Program-made: the position numbers and the translations under genes
Assembly (NCBI GenBank): GCA_026004875.1
Contig: BPJZ01000010.1
Coordinates: 1-64,000 of the forward strand
DNA: 64,000 bases
Reading direction: 5' to 3'
Origin: Candidatus Poribacteria bacterium
GTDB lineage: Bacteria > Poribacteria > WGA-4E > GCA-2687025
In this document: positions 34,806-45,146 of the stretch, one piece after another
Position numbering within the stretch: the stretch's first letter is position 1
How the letters are laid out: every line of letters begins with the position of its first letter
Notes under the pieces: generated by a model
The model's database searches: none
What the model saw: only the letters and a program-made list of their open reading frames with translations
What the model was told of the DNA's origin: nothing

Positions 34806-37390
34806 CCCTCCTCTATCTGATTCAGGCGCTCGGCGCCGGCGCGCTCTGCTTTCTCCCCCTGACCCAACAACTGGGTTATGAACACAGCGTCGTTGCTGGG
34901 GTTTTCGTTGGTCTGCTCGCTGGGATTGGGAGCGTGTTGCTGGTGCACCACGCACGACAGACGGCCAGCGCTCCCAGCTTTGCCCGGCTTCTTTGGTGCT
35001 CGGCGAGGGGAACGCTTCCTCTCCTCTTGATTCCTTGGCTCACAGCGACGCTCAACCTACTTCGCGTTCCAAACTGCGGGTACTTAGAGGGTCTGGCCTT
35101 TTACTTCCTCCTGGCGGGGGTGAGCTGGGCTTATGGGACAGGGCTGGGCTTGATCGCCGGGCTCTTTGGCCGCACCTGCCGGCGAGGGTTGTGTCTGTGG
35201 TTTGGCTGGGTTCTTGGAACGGTGGTCTATGGGCTCTACACGTTGCTGGCCCACCCGCCGAAGTTCCTCTATCACGGCTTAGCCGGCTACATTGCCGGTC
35301 CGATCTACGACGCTACGGTTCGGATTACTGGACAGACGGTGTTCGCTCGATTTTTGAGTCTCTGGATCGCGGCCTCCGGCTTGGTCTGGGCGGCGCTGGG
35401 CTACTCCCCGGAGGGGGTGCGCTTTTCGTGGGGGCGTTTTTGGGACCGGCGGAGCCGCTCCTCCGCGGCGCGATGGACTCTTGGAGGGGTCTGGCTGTTG
35501 CTGGTGGTGCTCTTGCTGCTGCGGGGGCCGACTGCCGTCCGCCCCACCCGGGGCGATCTGCGCCGCCTGCTTGAGGGCCGAATGGAGACCTCCCACTTCC
35601 GCATTTACTACGACCCGACGGCCCACTCCCAGGAGGCGATTCAACTCTTGGCCGAGGACGCCGAGTTTCGATATTTTCAGCTTCAAGGGCTCTTTCAGAG
35701 GGGGCTCCCCCGTCCGGTAGGTTTGTATCTGTACTCGTCAGCGGAGCAGAAGCGCCGGTGGATCGGCGCCGAGTGGGTCCAGTTGGCTGATCCGATCCAC
35801 TTGGAGCTTCACCTCAACCCAGACGAGTTTCCCCACGGGGTTCTGAAGCACGAGTTGGCTCACCTGTTTGCGGGTCAGCTTCATCGTTGGATGCGGCTTT
35901 CGCGCTCGCCGGGCCTGCTGGAGGGGGTTGCCGTCGCTGCGGACTGGGAGGAGGGGGAGCTGACGCCCCACGAGTGGGCAGCGGCGCTAGCGCAGACGAG
36001 CCGGCTTCCCTCCCTGAAAGAGCTGATGAGCCTTCGGCGGTTCTGGGGGATCTCTTCCTCCCGGGCCTATTTGGCCTCGGGCTCTTTTGTCCGCTGGCTC
36101 TGGGAGAGCTATGGCCTCGACGCGGTGCGGATCGCCTATCCGTTTGGGGACTTTCGCCGGGCAACGGGAAGATCGCTCGACCAACTGGAAGCCGAATGGC
36201 GAAGGTACTTAGGGACGGTACCGGTGCCGAAATGGGCGCTCCGGCGGGCAGAGCGCCGGCTCGTACAGCCGGCGATCGTCGAACAGACCTGCCCCCATCG
36301 GGTCGCCGCTCTGGAGACGGAGGCCTGGGCGCTCTATCGGCGCGGGGCATTCGAAGCCGCCCGGCAGCGGTTCCAGGAGGCGGCCCGGCTGGAGCCGAAC
36401 CGGCCGCTCTGGCGCTGGCGGGTCCTTCAGACGGAGATGGCTGCAGGCCGTTGGGAGCAGGTCGCTTCGGCGGCCCGCCAGCTGATCGCGGAGCTCCCGG
36501 AGGGGAGCGGCGGGCTCCGGGCCGACCTTTTGGAGGCCCTAGGAGACGCCCTCTGGTGGCAGGGACAAGAGGCCTCCAGCCGAGCAGCGTACCAACAGGC
36601 GCTAGAGGCCGCCAGCTCCAGCGCCCAGGCGCGCGGATTGGAGCTTAAGCTTCAGGCATTCGAGGGATCCCCAGCCCTTCAGCGGGCGGTACGCAACTAC
36701 TTTTTCCCCCGCACGACCGCTGCTCAACGGCTTTACTGGGCCTCCCGATGCGTTACGGAAGAACCGGAGTGGGCGGGGGGGCACTACCTATTGGGCGTCC
36801 AGCTGTACAACGCAGGATTGTGGACCGAGGCGGAAGCCGCCTTCAGCAAGGCATTGGCGCGAGGCCTTCCGCCACTCCTGCGAGCGGAGGCGCTCCGCCG
36901 CCAGGGGATCGCCCGCTACCGAATCGGCGCCTACCAGCAGGCCCAAGAGAGCTTTGCCCTTGCAGAGGAGGCCCTTTCTCAAACGGCCTGGCGGTTCCTG
37001 ATGCGCTCCTGGCAGCAGCGGGCACGATGGAGATACCAGGTCGGCGGCAGAGCTCGTTTCCCGGAGACCGATCCGTACGAGCTAGGAGGCTTCGGCCTGA
37101 GCGATCAGTTTCCGGAGATACTCCGCCACCTCGTTCGCGTCCCAGGCGGAGCCGGTGAGCGTCCGATTCAGCGTTCCGTCCGGATTGAGGATGACGGTCC
37201 GCATGTTGTGGTTGTAGACGTCTCCCTCCTTTTCGGCCCAGACGCCGTAGGCCTGGATGAACTTCTGGGTCTCCTCGACGGAGGCGGCCTGCCAGAACTG
37301 CCAAAGCGAAAAATCGGCGCCGTAGGCCTCGCCGTACTCCCGGAGGACCGTCGGCGTGTCGTACTCCGGATCAAAAGTAACGGTCACTAA
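34769..37390 (+). CDS. Membrane protein with peptidase MA-like and TPR domains, 3' end uncertain
   Basis: The N-terminal quarter holds about six transmembrane helices (for example LTLLYLIQALGAGALCFLPL, FYFLLAGVSWAYGTGLGLIAGLF). Next is a gluzincin-like peptidase domain with HELAH (near residue 365) and the downstream EGVAVAADWEEGE (third-ligand region), as in peptidase MA proteins. The C-terminal part is a tetratricopeptide array (YRRGAFEAARQRFQEAARLEP, GLWTEAEAAFSKALARG, GAYQQAQESFALAEEAL). The open frame runs 309 bases antisense through SCO1. Everything beyond about 37080 (from ELGGFGLSDQ on) is therefore probably not real, and an indel near the true stop is likely. The TPR and HELAH domains are secure. 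Confidence 0.65.
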   Translation: MWRSAWLPPKRLTLLYLIQALGAGALCFLPLTQQLGYEHSVVAGVFVGLLAGIGSVLLVHHARQTASAPSFARLLWCSARGTLPLLLIPWLTATLNLLRVPNCGYLEGLAFYFLLAGVSWAYGTGLGLIAGLFGRTCRRGLCLWFGWVLGTVVYGLYTLLAHPPKFLYHGLAGYIAGPIYDATVRITGQTVFARFLSLWIAASGLVWAALGYSPEGVRFSWGRFWDRRSRSSAARWTLGGVWLLLVVLLLLRGPTAVRPTRGDLRRLLEGRMETSHFRIYYDPTAHSQEAIQLLAEDAEFRYFQLQGLFQRGLPRPVGLYLYSSAEQKRRWIGAEWVQLADPIHLELHLNPDEFPHGVLKHELAHLFAGQLHRWMRLSRSPGLLEGVAVAADWEEGELTPHEWAAALAQTSRLPSLKELMSLRRFWGISSSRAYLASGSFVRWLWESYGLDAVRIAYPFGDFRRATGRSLDQLEAEWRRYLGTVPVPKWALRRAERRLVQPAIVEQTCPHRVAALETEAWALYRRGAFEAARQRFQEAARLEPNRPLWRWRVLQTEMAAGRWEQVASAARQLIAELPEGSGGLRADLLEALGDALWWQGQEASSRAAYQQALEAASSSAQARGLELKLQAFEGSPALQRAVRNYFFPRTTAAQRLYWASRCVTEEPEWAGGHYLLGVQLYNAGLWTEAEAAFSKALARGLPPLLRAEALRRQGIARYRIGAYQQAQESFALAEEALSQTAWRFLMRSWQQRARWRYQVGGRARFPETDPYELGGFGLSDQFPEILRHLVRVPGGAGERPIQRSVRIEDDGPHVVVVDVSLLFGPDAVGLDELLGLLDGGGLPELPKRKIGAVGLAVLPEDRRRVVLRIKSNGH

Positions 37391-37711
37391 CGCCACTTTC
37401 CTTCGCTCCTCGGGCGAGAGCGCCGTCTGGAGTTGAGCCATCGTTTGAGAGAGCATCGGGCACATCGTCGGCATTGGGCAGCGGGTATAGATGAAGCTCA
37501 TGACGACAAACTTCCCGTCCAAGGCGTCCAGGGTTACCGTTTGGCCGTCTTGGTTCACAAAAGTAACGGCGGGCGGGAGGACCGATGAGGAGGCCGTCTG
37601 CGAGGCTCCCGCGGTTTGGTTCTGCGACTCCGAACGCCTACAGGCAAGAGGGCTCAGGAAAGCTGCTCCACAGAGGAACCAGGCAACAGCACGCCGCCAG
37701 GCGGGGGACAT
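37082..37711 (-). CDS. SCO1/SenC family copper chaperone
   Basis: Thioredoxin-like protein that delivers copper to the CuA centre of cytochrome oxidase, or acts as a thiol switch. 209 residues. The signal sequence ends in a lipobox (FLSPLAC), so it is a lipoprotein facing the periplasm. The copper motif is YTRCPMPTMCP (CxxxCP), and the distal His is in VYNHNMRTVILNPDG. It is evidence for an aerobic respiratory chain, though no oxidase gene is in the window. Start ATG 37711 follows GGAGAAGCTC. Confidence 0.92.
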   Translation of the reverse strand: MSPAWRRAVAWFLCGAAFLSPLACRRSESQNQTAGASQTASSSVLPPAVTFVNQDGQTVTLDALDGKFVVMSFIYTRCPMPTMCPMLSQTMAQLQTALSPEERRKVALVTVTFDPEYDTPTVLREYGEAYGADFSLWQFWQAASVEETQKFIQAYGVWAEKEGDVYNHNMRTVILNPDGTLNRTLTGSAWDANEVAEYLRKLIAQAEAS

Positions 37712-37809
37712 GAGCTTCTCCTTCGTGCTATGCTTTCGATGCTTCTCAGGCCGTTTGATAGGTAAGGTAGCACCTGCCCCGTGAATCCGTCTAGGAGAGG
37801 GGAAGGCCG

Positions 37810-38427
37810 ATGCGGATCGCCGTGCTAGCCTCCGGATTTGGTTCTAACCTCCAGGCGCTGATCGATCAGCTTCACGCGCCGCCGGAGGTACCGATCGAGA
37901 TCGGGCTGGTCCTCAGCGATCGGCCGAAGGCGTACGCCCTGGAGCGCGCCCGGAAGGCAGGGATTCCGACGGCGATCGTCCGGTTTCGGGACTACTCGGA
38001 TCGGAGGGCTTTCGACGCAGCGATCGCCGAACAGATCGAGCGGCACGGCTGCGAACTGATCGTGCTGGCGGGATTCATGCGGATTTTAGGACCGGAATTC
38101 GTTCGGCGCTACGCTGGTCGAGTGTTGAACATTCACCCGAGCCTACTTCCGGCCTTCCCGGGCACGCATGGGATTCGCGACGCGCTGGAGTACGGCGTCA
38201 AGGTGACAGGGGTCACCGTTCACTTTGTCGAGGAGGAGGTAGACGCCGGCCCGGTCATTGCCCAGGTGCCCGTGTTTGTGGACCCGGAGGACACTGAAGA
38301 GACGCTAGCAGAGAAGATCCACGCCCAGGAGCACCGGATTTACCCCCAGGTGGTGTTGGCCGTTGCTGAGGGGCGCGTTCGGGTAGAGGGCCGTCGGGTG
38401 TTTGTCGAACCGGAGGAGATCCGCTAG
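37810..38427 (+). CDS. purN: Phosphoribosylglycinamide formyltransferase
   Basis: Third step of purine synthesis, transferring formyl from 10-formyltetrahydrofolate to GAR. 205 residues. Motifs are VLASGFGSNLQALID (phosphate loop), LAGFMRILGPEFV, the catalytic NIHPSLLPAFPGTHG (Asn-His pair) and GVTVHFVEEEVDAGPVI with the catalytic Asp. The start is ATG 37810 behind GGAGAGGGGAAGGCCG. The other pur genes are elsewhere. The stop overlaps the convergent transporter gene. Confidence 0.95.
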   Translation: MRIAVLASGFGSNLQALIDQLHAPPEVPIEIGLVLSDRPKAYALERARKAGIPTAIVRFRDYSDRRAFDAAIAEQIERHGCELIVLAGFMRILGPEFVRRYAGRVLNIHPSLLPAFPGTHGIRDALEYGVKVTGVTVHFVEEEVDAGPVIAQVPVFVDPEDTEETLAEKIHAQEHRIYPQVVLAVAEGRVRVEGRRVFVEPEEIR

Positions 38428-39266
38428 CCGTTCCGATTCAGGAGCAGAACGGCAACCACCGAGAGGGCCAGTCCCGCGTAGATGCGCCGGGTAGGCCGCT
38501 CCCCCATCAGCCCGACGGTGACCGTTGCCGTGACCAGCAGCGTTCCACAGGCGGAGATTGGAAAGACGAGGATTCCCGGGAGCTGTTCTAGCGCGGTCAG
38601 CAAGAAGAACATCTGGAGGGCGTTGCAGGCGCCGACAAAGGCTCCCCATCCCAGCTCTGCTCGACGGGGTCGGATGCCCATGCGCAGAAGCAGAGGGATG
38701 GAGAGCAGTCCTGCAACGGCGTAGACTGTCCAGACGTAGAAGACTTTCTGCGCTGGCACGGCAGCTTCGGCGAAGGCCTTGGCCACCAACCGGACCGTTC
38801 CAACCATGGTGAAGAACCCCAAGAGTCGCCAGCGCAACTGACGGGTGATCTCTCGGAGGAGCCCCGGCTGAGCGTCCAGCAGAAGTAGCGAGGGGATTGC
38901 CACCGCCAGACCGAGCCACTGCTCTGGAGTGGGTCGCTCCGACCAGAGGAGAATGGAGGCGAGAATCGGCAGGACGATCGAAAGCTGCCCGACCGCTGTG
39001 GTGGCCGCCAACCCCTGATGGCGGATCGCATAAATCAGAAAGAAATAGGCGGTGAAGTAACAGGCGCCGTTGATGCCGCCAAAGAGCGCCCCCTGCCAAC
39101 CGGCTTGGACATCCGGCGTGCCGAGCAACCAGAGCGTTCCAAACAGTGCGGCGAAGAGGTAGTTCAGGCCGCCGACGACGATTACCTGATGGCCGCGTTG
39201 TGAGGCCGCCTTCACCCCCAGGCCGAATCCGGCGGCAAAGAGAAACTGAAGCACCAACGCCCACAT
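38424..39266 (-). CDS. EamA/DMT superfamily transporter
   Basis: Ten-helix drug/metabolite transporter, 280 residues in two similar halves. Segments include LVLQFLFAAGFGLGVKAA, YLFAALFGTLWLLG, ACYFTAYFFLIYAI, TTAVGQLSIVLPILASILLW and FPISACGTLLVTATVTVGLMGE. The C-terminal end is IYAGLALSVVAVLLLNRNG, typical of the family. The start ATG 39266 follows CCGGAGGAAGATCC; the longer frame to 39362 lacks a ribosome site. The substrate is unknown. Confidence 0.85.
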   Translation of the reverse strand: MWALVLQFLFAAGFGLGVKAASQRGHQVIVVGGLNYLFAALFGTLWLLGTPDVQAGWQGALFGGINGACYFTAYFFLIYAIRHQGLAATTAVGQLSIVLPILASILLWSERPTPEQWLGLAVAIPSLLLLDAQPGLLREITRQLRWRLLGFFTMVGTVRLVAKAFAEAAVPAQKVFYVWTVYAVAGLLSIPLLLRMGIRPRRAELGWGAFVGACNALQMFFLLTALEQLPGILVFPISACGTLLVTATVTVGLMGERPTRRIYAGLALSVVAVLLLNRNG

Positions 39267-39489
39267 GGATCTTCCTCCGGGGTTTCCCGCTGGTGAGGGA
39301 ATAGTATCGCCGATCGGGTGGGGAGGTGTTCCAAGGTTTCCCTTGAAGGGGGTACGCTCCAAGGAGTTGGTGAAGTCGATTTTTGGCTCATCTTGCCATT
39401 TTCGTCGGGGAGAGCCATTATATCGGTTGGACGACTTCTCCGAAGAGATAGGGACGTTTTTGTGCTCTTAGCAAGAAGGAGATCGCGCC

Positions 39490-42215
39490 GTGCCGGATAA
39501 GAAGATGGTCTACTCGTTCGGCGCCGCTGGGACCGACGGCGACGCTTCGATGCGGAACCTGCTTGGAGGAAAGGGAGCCAACCTGGCGGAGATGCGGCGG
39601 ATCGGGCTTCCGGTTCCTCCTGGATTCACGATTACGACCGAGGTGTGCACCTACTTTGTGACGCATCAGTACACCTACCCGGAGGGCCTGGAAGAGGAGG
39701 TACGCGCGGCGCTCAAGCGGATCGAGGAGGAGACCGGGAAGGTCTTTGGCGATCCGAACAACCCGTTGTTGGTTTCGGTCCGTTCTGGCGCCCGGGTCTC
39801 AATGCCGGGAATGATGGACACGATTTTGAACCTGGGCCTGAACGATGAGACAGTTCAAGGGCTGGCCAAGCAGACCGGGAACGAACGGTTCGCCTGGGAC
39901 AGCTACCGCCGGTTCGTTCAGATGTACGGCGACGTGGTGATGGGCGTTCAGCCACGGAGTGAAGAGGAGCACGAGCCGTTCGACGCGGTGATGTCCCAAC
40001 TGAAGGCGGAGGTCGGCGCGGAGTACGACACCGACCTGAAGACGGAGCACCTTCAGGAGCTGGTGCGGCGGTATAAGGAGCTGGTCCGGGAGCGGACGGG
40101 CCGGGAGTTCCCTCAGGACCCTTGGGAGCAGCTTTGGGGAGCGATCGGTGCGGTGTTTCGCTCCTGGGACAACCCGCGCGCTGTAGTCTACCGTCGGCGG
40201 TACAACATTCCTCACGACTGGGGGACGGCGGTCAACGTCCAGGCGATGGTCTTTGGGAACATGGGTGAGGACTCAGGAACTGGGGTCGCCTTCACCCGCG
40301 ATCCGGCCACTGGCGAGAAGGTCTTCTACGGGGAGTATCTAGTCAACGCCCAGGGCGAAGATGTGGTCGCCGGCGTTCGGACCCCTAAGCCGGTCGCGCA
40401 GCTTAAGGAGGAGATGCCGGAGGTCTACCGACAGCTTGAAGAGGTCCGGGAGATCCTCGAGCGCCACTTTAAGGACATGCAGGATTTTGAGTTCACCATC
40501 GAGCGGGGGAAGCTCTATCTGCTGCAGACTCGGAACGGGAAGCGGACCGGCTTAGCCGCTGTGCGGATCGCCTGTGAGATGGTGGACGAAGGGCTGCTGG
40601 ACGTTGAGTCGGCCCTGATGAAGATTCCGGCGGACTCCCTGTCTCAGCTGCTCTCGCCGATCTTCGACGCGAACGATCTGCGTCGCGCTGAGGCGGAGGG
40701 CCGACATGTGGCCACTGGCCTCCCCGCTGGGCCAGGAGCCGCAACCGGGAAGGTGGCCTTTACCGCTTCTAAGGCCGAGGAGTTCTCCCGCCGAGGCGAA
40801 CATGTGATCCTGGTCCGAAACGAGACCAGTCCGGAGGACATCCGGGGGATGCTGGCCAGCGACGGCATCTTAACCGCTCGCGGCGGCGTCAGTAGCCACG
40901 CGGCCTTGGTCGCCCGACAGATCGGAAAGGTTTGCGTGACCGGTTGCGGAGCGCTGAACATCGACTACGAACGGCGCCAAATGACCGTCGGCGAGCACGT
41001 GATCCGCGAGGGAGAGGATATCTCCATCGACGGGACCACCGGCCGGGTGTACCTGGGGCACATCGACACTGCTCCGTCTGAGATCGTTCAGGTGCTGATC
41101 CAGAAGACCCTGGAGCCGGAGAAGAGCTATACCTATAAACTTTTCAGCCGCGTGATGGAGTGGTCCGATCGGTATCGGAAGCTGGGCGTTCGGACCAACG
41201 CCGATCAGCCGGACCAGGCGGCCAACGCGATCGCCTTTGGCGCCGAGGGGATCGGTCTCTGCCGGACGGAGCACATGTTCTTTGAGGGCGACCGGATCTA
41301 CGCCGTTCGGGAGATGATCCTCGCCTCCGACCAAGAAGGCCGCGCCAAGGCGCTGGCCAAGTTGCTCCCCCTGCAGCGAGAAGACTTCATCGGCATCTTC
41401 AAGGTGATGGAAGGGCGTCCGGTGACGATCCGAACGCTGGACCCACCGCTTCACGAATTTCTCCCTCACGAGGAGGAGGACATCCGGACGACCGCGGAGC
41501 GGTTGGGCGTCTCGCCGGAGGAGGTCCGCGAGAAGGTCGAGGCGCTCCGGGAGTTAAACCCGATGTTGGGCCACCGGGGCTGCCGGTTGGGAATCGCCTA
41601 TCCGGAGATTACCGAGATGCAGGCCCGCGCCATCTTTGAGGCAGCGGTTGCGGTCGCCGAGGAGGGCGTTCCAGTCCATCCGGAGATCATGATCCCTCTG
41701 GTCGGCACCCGAAAGGAGCTCCAACTCCAGCGAGAGATCGTGGACCGGGTAGCCGAAGAGGTCTTCCAGGAGAAGGGGCGGCGGGTGGAGTACCTGGTCG
41801 GGACGATGATCGAGGTACCCCCCGCGCAGCGCTGGTCGCCGATAAGATCGCCGAGGTGGGCGAGTTCTTTAGCTTTGGCACCAACGACCTGACCCAGACG
41901 ACGTTAGGCATGTCCCGCGACGACGCTGGGAAGTTCCTCCCTCAGTACCTGGAGCTGGAGATCTACCCGCGCGATCCGTTCGCCTCATTGGATCAGGAAG
42001 GCGTCGGGCAGCTTCTGGAGCTCGGTACGCAGCGGGGCCGCCAGACCCGTCCGGAGCTGAAGGTCGGCATCTGCGGCGAACACGGGGGCGACCCGGACAC
42101 GATCTTCTTCTGCCACCGGATCGGCCTAGACTACGTCAGCTGCTCGCCCTTCCGAGTGCCGATCGCTCGGCTGGCCGCCGCTCAGGCTGCGTTGGAAGGA
42201 AAAAGCAGCGACTAA
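39490..42215 (+). CDS. ppdK: Pyruvate, phosphate dikinase, frame-broken near 3' end
   Basis: Interconverts pyruvate, ATP and phosphate with PEP, AMP and PPi. The protein is about 908 residues, normal for the family. The ATP-grasp N-terminus has [21 protein letters not shown] and [16 protein letters not shown]. The swivelling His domain reads [18 protein letters not shown], with the phosphorylated His in SSHA. The PEP domain has [30 protein letters not shown] and CGEHGGDP. A frame break falls in the C-run 41818-41823, just before [18 protein letters not shown]; seven or four Cs would repair it. Start GTG 39490 is behind AAGGAGAT. It is followed by a long hairpin. Confidence 0.92.
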
Positions 42216-42247
42216 GACTCCTGCCCCATGCCGGCCCATCTGGCCTC

Positions 42248-42283
42248 TGAGAGAAAGAGGGGAGCTCTCCCCTCTTTCTCTCA
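42248..42283. terminator. 16-bp hairpin after ppdK, terminator-like
   Basis: A perfect 16-bp stem (left arm 42248-42263, TGAGAGAAAGAGGGGA) with tetraloop GCTC lies 33 bases after the ppdK stop. There is no T-tract, so intrinsic termination is likely but not assured. It separates ppdK from the phage-like block. Confidence 0.6.
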
Positions 42284-42352
42284 CTTCAGAGACGCCGACT
42301 CGCCAACCGAGAAGGTTCCGCTCCTCTTTCCCGCCGACCGACGATTCCCTGG

Positions 42353-42375
42353 AAATACTATAAAAACCAGTATTT
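42353..42375. promoter_or_regulatory. Operator-like inverted repeat upstream of the phage-like block
   Basis: Perfect 7-bp inverted repeat AAATACT/AGTATTT with a 9-base A-rich spacer, in an A+T-rich island (42350-42410) of an otherwise G+C-rich region. A TATAAA (42359-42364) overlaps the first arm, so a repressor bound here could block a promoter. It is 108 bases before the terminase gene. No regulator gene is nearby. Confidence 0.4.
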
Positions 42376-42482
42376 GTTTTCTCGAGAACAGATTTATTTG
42401 TACCCCTCTCCGGCCCTCGTTCGTTTAGGGAAGCGCACAGGAGAAAGAAGCGGGCCACAGGTCCGATGACGGCTGGAAGGCT

Positions 42483-43847
42483 GTGAAGGAAAGGGATCCG
42501 GTCGCTTGGGCACGTCGTGTTTTAGGCGTCGAGCTTTGGTCCAAGCAGGAGGAGGTGCTCCGTTCGGTGTTTGCTCATCGTCGGACGGTGGTCCCGGCCG
42601 GTCACGGGGTGGGCAAAACCTTCGTCTCGGCGGTGGCGGTGTTGGCCTTTTTGTATCTTCACGAGCCGTCCAAAGTGATCACGACTGCGCCGACGTGGAC
42701 GCAGGTTCGGCGGCTTTTGTGGAGCGAGATCAACCGGCTGTTCAAGTCTCGCCGGGACCGTCGTGGATGTCCGGGGAAGATTTACACGACTCGGCTTCAG
42801 GTTCGGGACGACTGGTTTGCGCTGGGCCTCTCCTCGACGGAGACGGTCAACTTTCAGGGTTTTCATCAGCGGCACGTGCTCATCGTCTTGGACGAGGCTC
42901 CCGGCGTGCGTCGGGAGATCTACGAAGGGGCGGAAACGCTGATGAGCGCCGGCGACGCACATCTGTTGATGATCGGCAATCCGATTGGTCAGCACGGGCA
43001 CTTTTACGAAGCGTGCCGCAGCGGGCGCTGGAATGTGATTCGCATCTCCTGCTTGGACTCGCCCAACGTCACTGGAGAGCCGGTCTCGGAGGTGCTCCGA
43101 AGCAGTCTGGTACGGCCGGAGTGGATCGCCGAGAAGGCCGAAGAGTGGGGAGAGGACTCCCCAGCTTACCAGGCGCGGATTTTGGGGCTTTTCCCGGAGT
43201 CTGCAGACGATCAGCTCATCTCGCTGGGTTGGGTGGACGCGGCCGTAGAACGGCATCGGGAAGCGGCTTTAACGGCGGGGCCAGTCGTCATCGGCGTGGA
43301 CGTCGCGCGGTACGGATCGGACGCGACGGTTTACGCCGTCCTCCGAGGCGATCGGCTGGAGGCGCTAATTCAGGATCGTGGGAAGGACACGATGGCGGTT
43401 GCGGGCCGCTGCGTCGCGCTTGCCGAGCAGTACGGAGCGGAGACGATCGGCGTGGACGAAGCGGGAGTTGGCGGCGGCGTTGTGGACCGTCTGACCGAGT
43501 TGGGGGTACGGGTAGTAGCCGTCAACGGAGGGGAGCGGGCCGTCGAGGCCGCGCGCTTCGCTAACCGTCGCTCGGAGCTCTGGTGGGAGCTGCGGGAGTG
43601 GATTCGGCAGCGGGGAGCGATCCCTCCGGACCGGCGGCTTCGGGAGGACTTAACCGCTCCGCGCTACTCCTTCACGTCGCGGGGACAGATCTTCGTTGAG
43701 AAGAAGGAGGACCTCCGACGACGACTCGGCCGAAGCCCGGACCGTGCCGACGCGCTTGCTCTGGCGTTGGCCGCGCGGTACGAAACTCGGCTCTGGGAGT
43801 GGCACGCTAGCGGCGTAGCTCCGCTGACGCGAGACCTTCCAGAGTGA
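42483..43847 (+). CDS. Phage terminase large subunit
   Basis: DNA-packaging ATPase-nuclease, 454 residues. Walker A is VVPAGHGVGKT, the adenine/coupling area is ITTAPTWTQVRRLLW, and Walker B is VLIVLDEAPGV. The RNase H-like nuclease domain shows its acidic residues in VVIGVDVARYGSDATVYAVL, GVDEAGVGGG and SPDRADALALAL. All catalytic parts are intact. The GTG start at 42483 has GGAAGG only two bases upstream, so the real start may be slightly different. No small terminase gene was found upstream; many gene transfer agents and Mu-like phages place or replace it differently. Confidence 0.9.
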   Translation: MKERDPVAWARRVLGVELWSKQEEVLRSVFAHRRTVVPAGHGVGKTFVSAVAVLAFLYLHEPSKVITTAPTWTQVRRLLWSEINRLFKSRRDRRGCPGKIYTTRLQVRDDWFALGLSSTETVNFQGFHQRHVLIVLDEAPGVRREIYEGAETLMSAGDAHLLMIGNPIGQHGHFYEACRSGRWNVIRISCLDSPNVTGEPVSEVLRSSLVRPEWIAEKAEEWGEDSPAYQARILGLFPESADDQLISLGWVDAAVERHREAALTAGPVVIGVDVARYGSDATVYAVLRGDRLEALIQDRGKDTMAVAGRCVALAEQYGAETIGVDEAGVGGGVVDRLTELGVRVVAVNGGERAVEAARFANRRSELWWELREWIRQRGAIPPDRRLREDLTAPRYSFTSRGQIFVEKKEDLRRRLGRSPDRADALALALAARYETRLWEWHASGVAPLTRDLPE

Positions 43848-43898
43848 GAAGGAAAGAAAGGCGGTGGAGCCGGTGAATCGTTCTTTAATGCGGCAACG

Positions 43899-45133
43899 AT
43901 GGCGACGGTGGGGAAGATGGTTCGTCCGAAGATTTCGGGAAGCGGGGGGCTCCATCACGCCCACCGGAGGACTACCTGAGGGAGCGGGGCTCGCCCGGCG
44001 TTGTCGTCGTCGGGGGGTTCTTCTTGGACGAGGCACAATCGGAACTTCGAGGGGCCAATCGATACGCGGTCTACTCACGGATGCGGAACGACGCCCAGGT
44101 GGCGGCGCTGCTGAACGTCATCGAGCTTCCCATCCGGGCGGCAGATTACACCCTGGAGCCGCGGGAGCCCTCCTCGGTAGCGCAGGAGATTCGCGACTTT
44201 GTGGCGGAGGAGCTGTTTCAGGGGAACCAAACCTTTGACGACTTCGTGCGGCAGGCGCTGTTGATGATCCCCTATGGGGTGATGCTCTTTGAAAAGGTGT
44301 TCCGTCTTCGCCCGGATGGCCGGATCGGATGGGAACGGTTCGCTCCTCGGCTTCCGGCGACGATCGTCCGGTGGGACGTGAGCCCCCAGGGCGAGTTCCT
44401 AGGCGTCGAGCAACAGGTCTGGGGTCGGGACCGACGGCCGGTGTACCTGCCCGCCTGGAAGTTACTCCGCTTCACCTATCGGGAGGAGGCGGGGAACTTC
44501 GCGGGCCGCCCGTTGCTACGCGACGTTTACAAGCATTGGTGGTATAAGGACACGCTCTACCGACTGGCGGCGCTAGCTGCCGAGCGAACCGGGGTGGGGA
44601 TTCCGGTCATTCAGGTTCCCCGGAACGCCCCTCCCATGGAGCAGGAGCGGGCGGCCGCCATCGTGCGAGCCCTTCGAGCGAATGAGGAAGCGGGGGTAGT
44701 CCTCCCCAGCGACTTTGAGCTGACGCTAACCACCGGTCGGGGTTTCTCCTACCTGCCATTGATTGAGCATCACGATCGGATGATTGCCAAGGCGGCACTG
44801 GCTCAGTTTCTGAACCTCGGTCAGACCCAGGTAGGGAGCTTTGCACTGAGCCGTTCTCAGACGGACCTGTTTTTGATGACGCTGAACGGCATCCTTCAGC
44901 ACCTGTGCGGAGTCATTGAGCGGGAGGGGATTGGGCAACTGGTCTGGTGGAACTACGGGGAAGGGGCGCCGGTGCCGCGTCTTCGCGGCAAACTGCGAAC
45001 GACCGATGCGGGGCAGTTCGCCGAAACGCTGGACCGCTTGGTACACGGCGGGCTGTTGACACCGGACGGGGAGCTAGAGCGGGTGGTCCGGGAGAGTCTA
45101 GACCTCCCCGCTCAGCAACAACCGGTTGGATGA
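43899..45133 (+). CDS. Phage portal protein, Mu gp29-like (DUF935 type), frame-broken near N-terminus
   Basis: Dodecameric channel at one capsid vertex through which DNA enters. The main part reads SELRGANRYAVYSRMRNDAQVAALLNVIELPIRAADYTLEP, then YGVMLFEKVFRLRPDGRIGW, LPAWKLLRFTYREEAGNFAGRPLLRDVYKHW and LAQFLNLGQTQVGSFALS, the standard DUF935 pattern. The N-terminus lies in another frame before the G-run 43944-43949. One more G gives MATVGKMVRPKISGSGGAPS and then RPPEDYLRERGSPGVVVV, a good fit to relatives. The assembled length is about 411 residues. The following gene starts 14 bases after the stop. Confidence 0.85.
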
Positions 45134-45146
45134 AAGGGGGAGGCCT

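Noticed and set aside
37084-37390. C-terminal 100 codons of the TPR-peptidase frame
   Set aside because: Antisense to the well-conserved SCO1 gene and lacking TPR pattern; most likely read-through after an indel.
42126-42458. Minus-strand open frame of 110 codons across the ppdK 3' end
   Set aside because: Antisense to conserved ppdK sequence and through its hairpin, with no homology.
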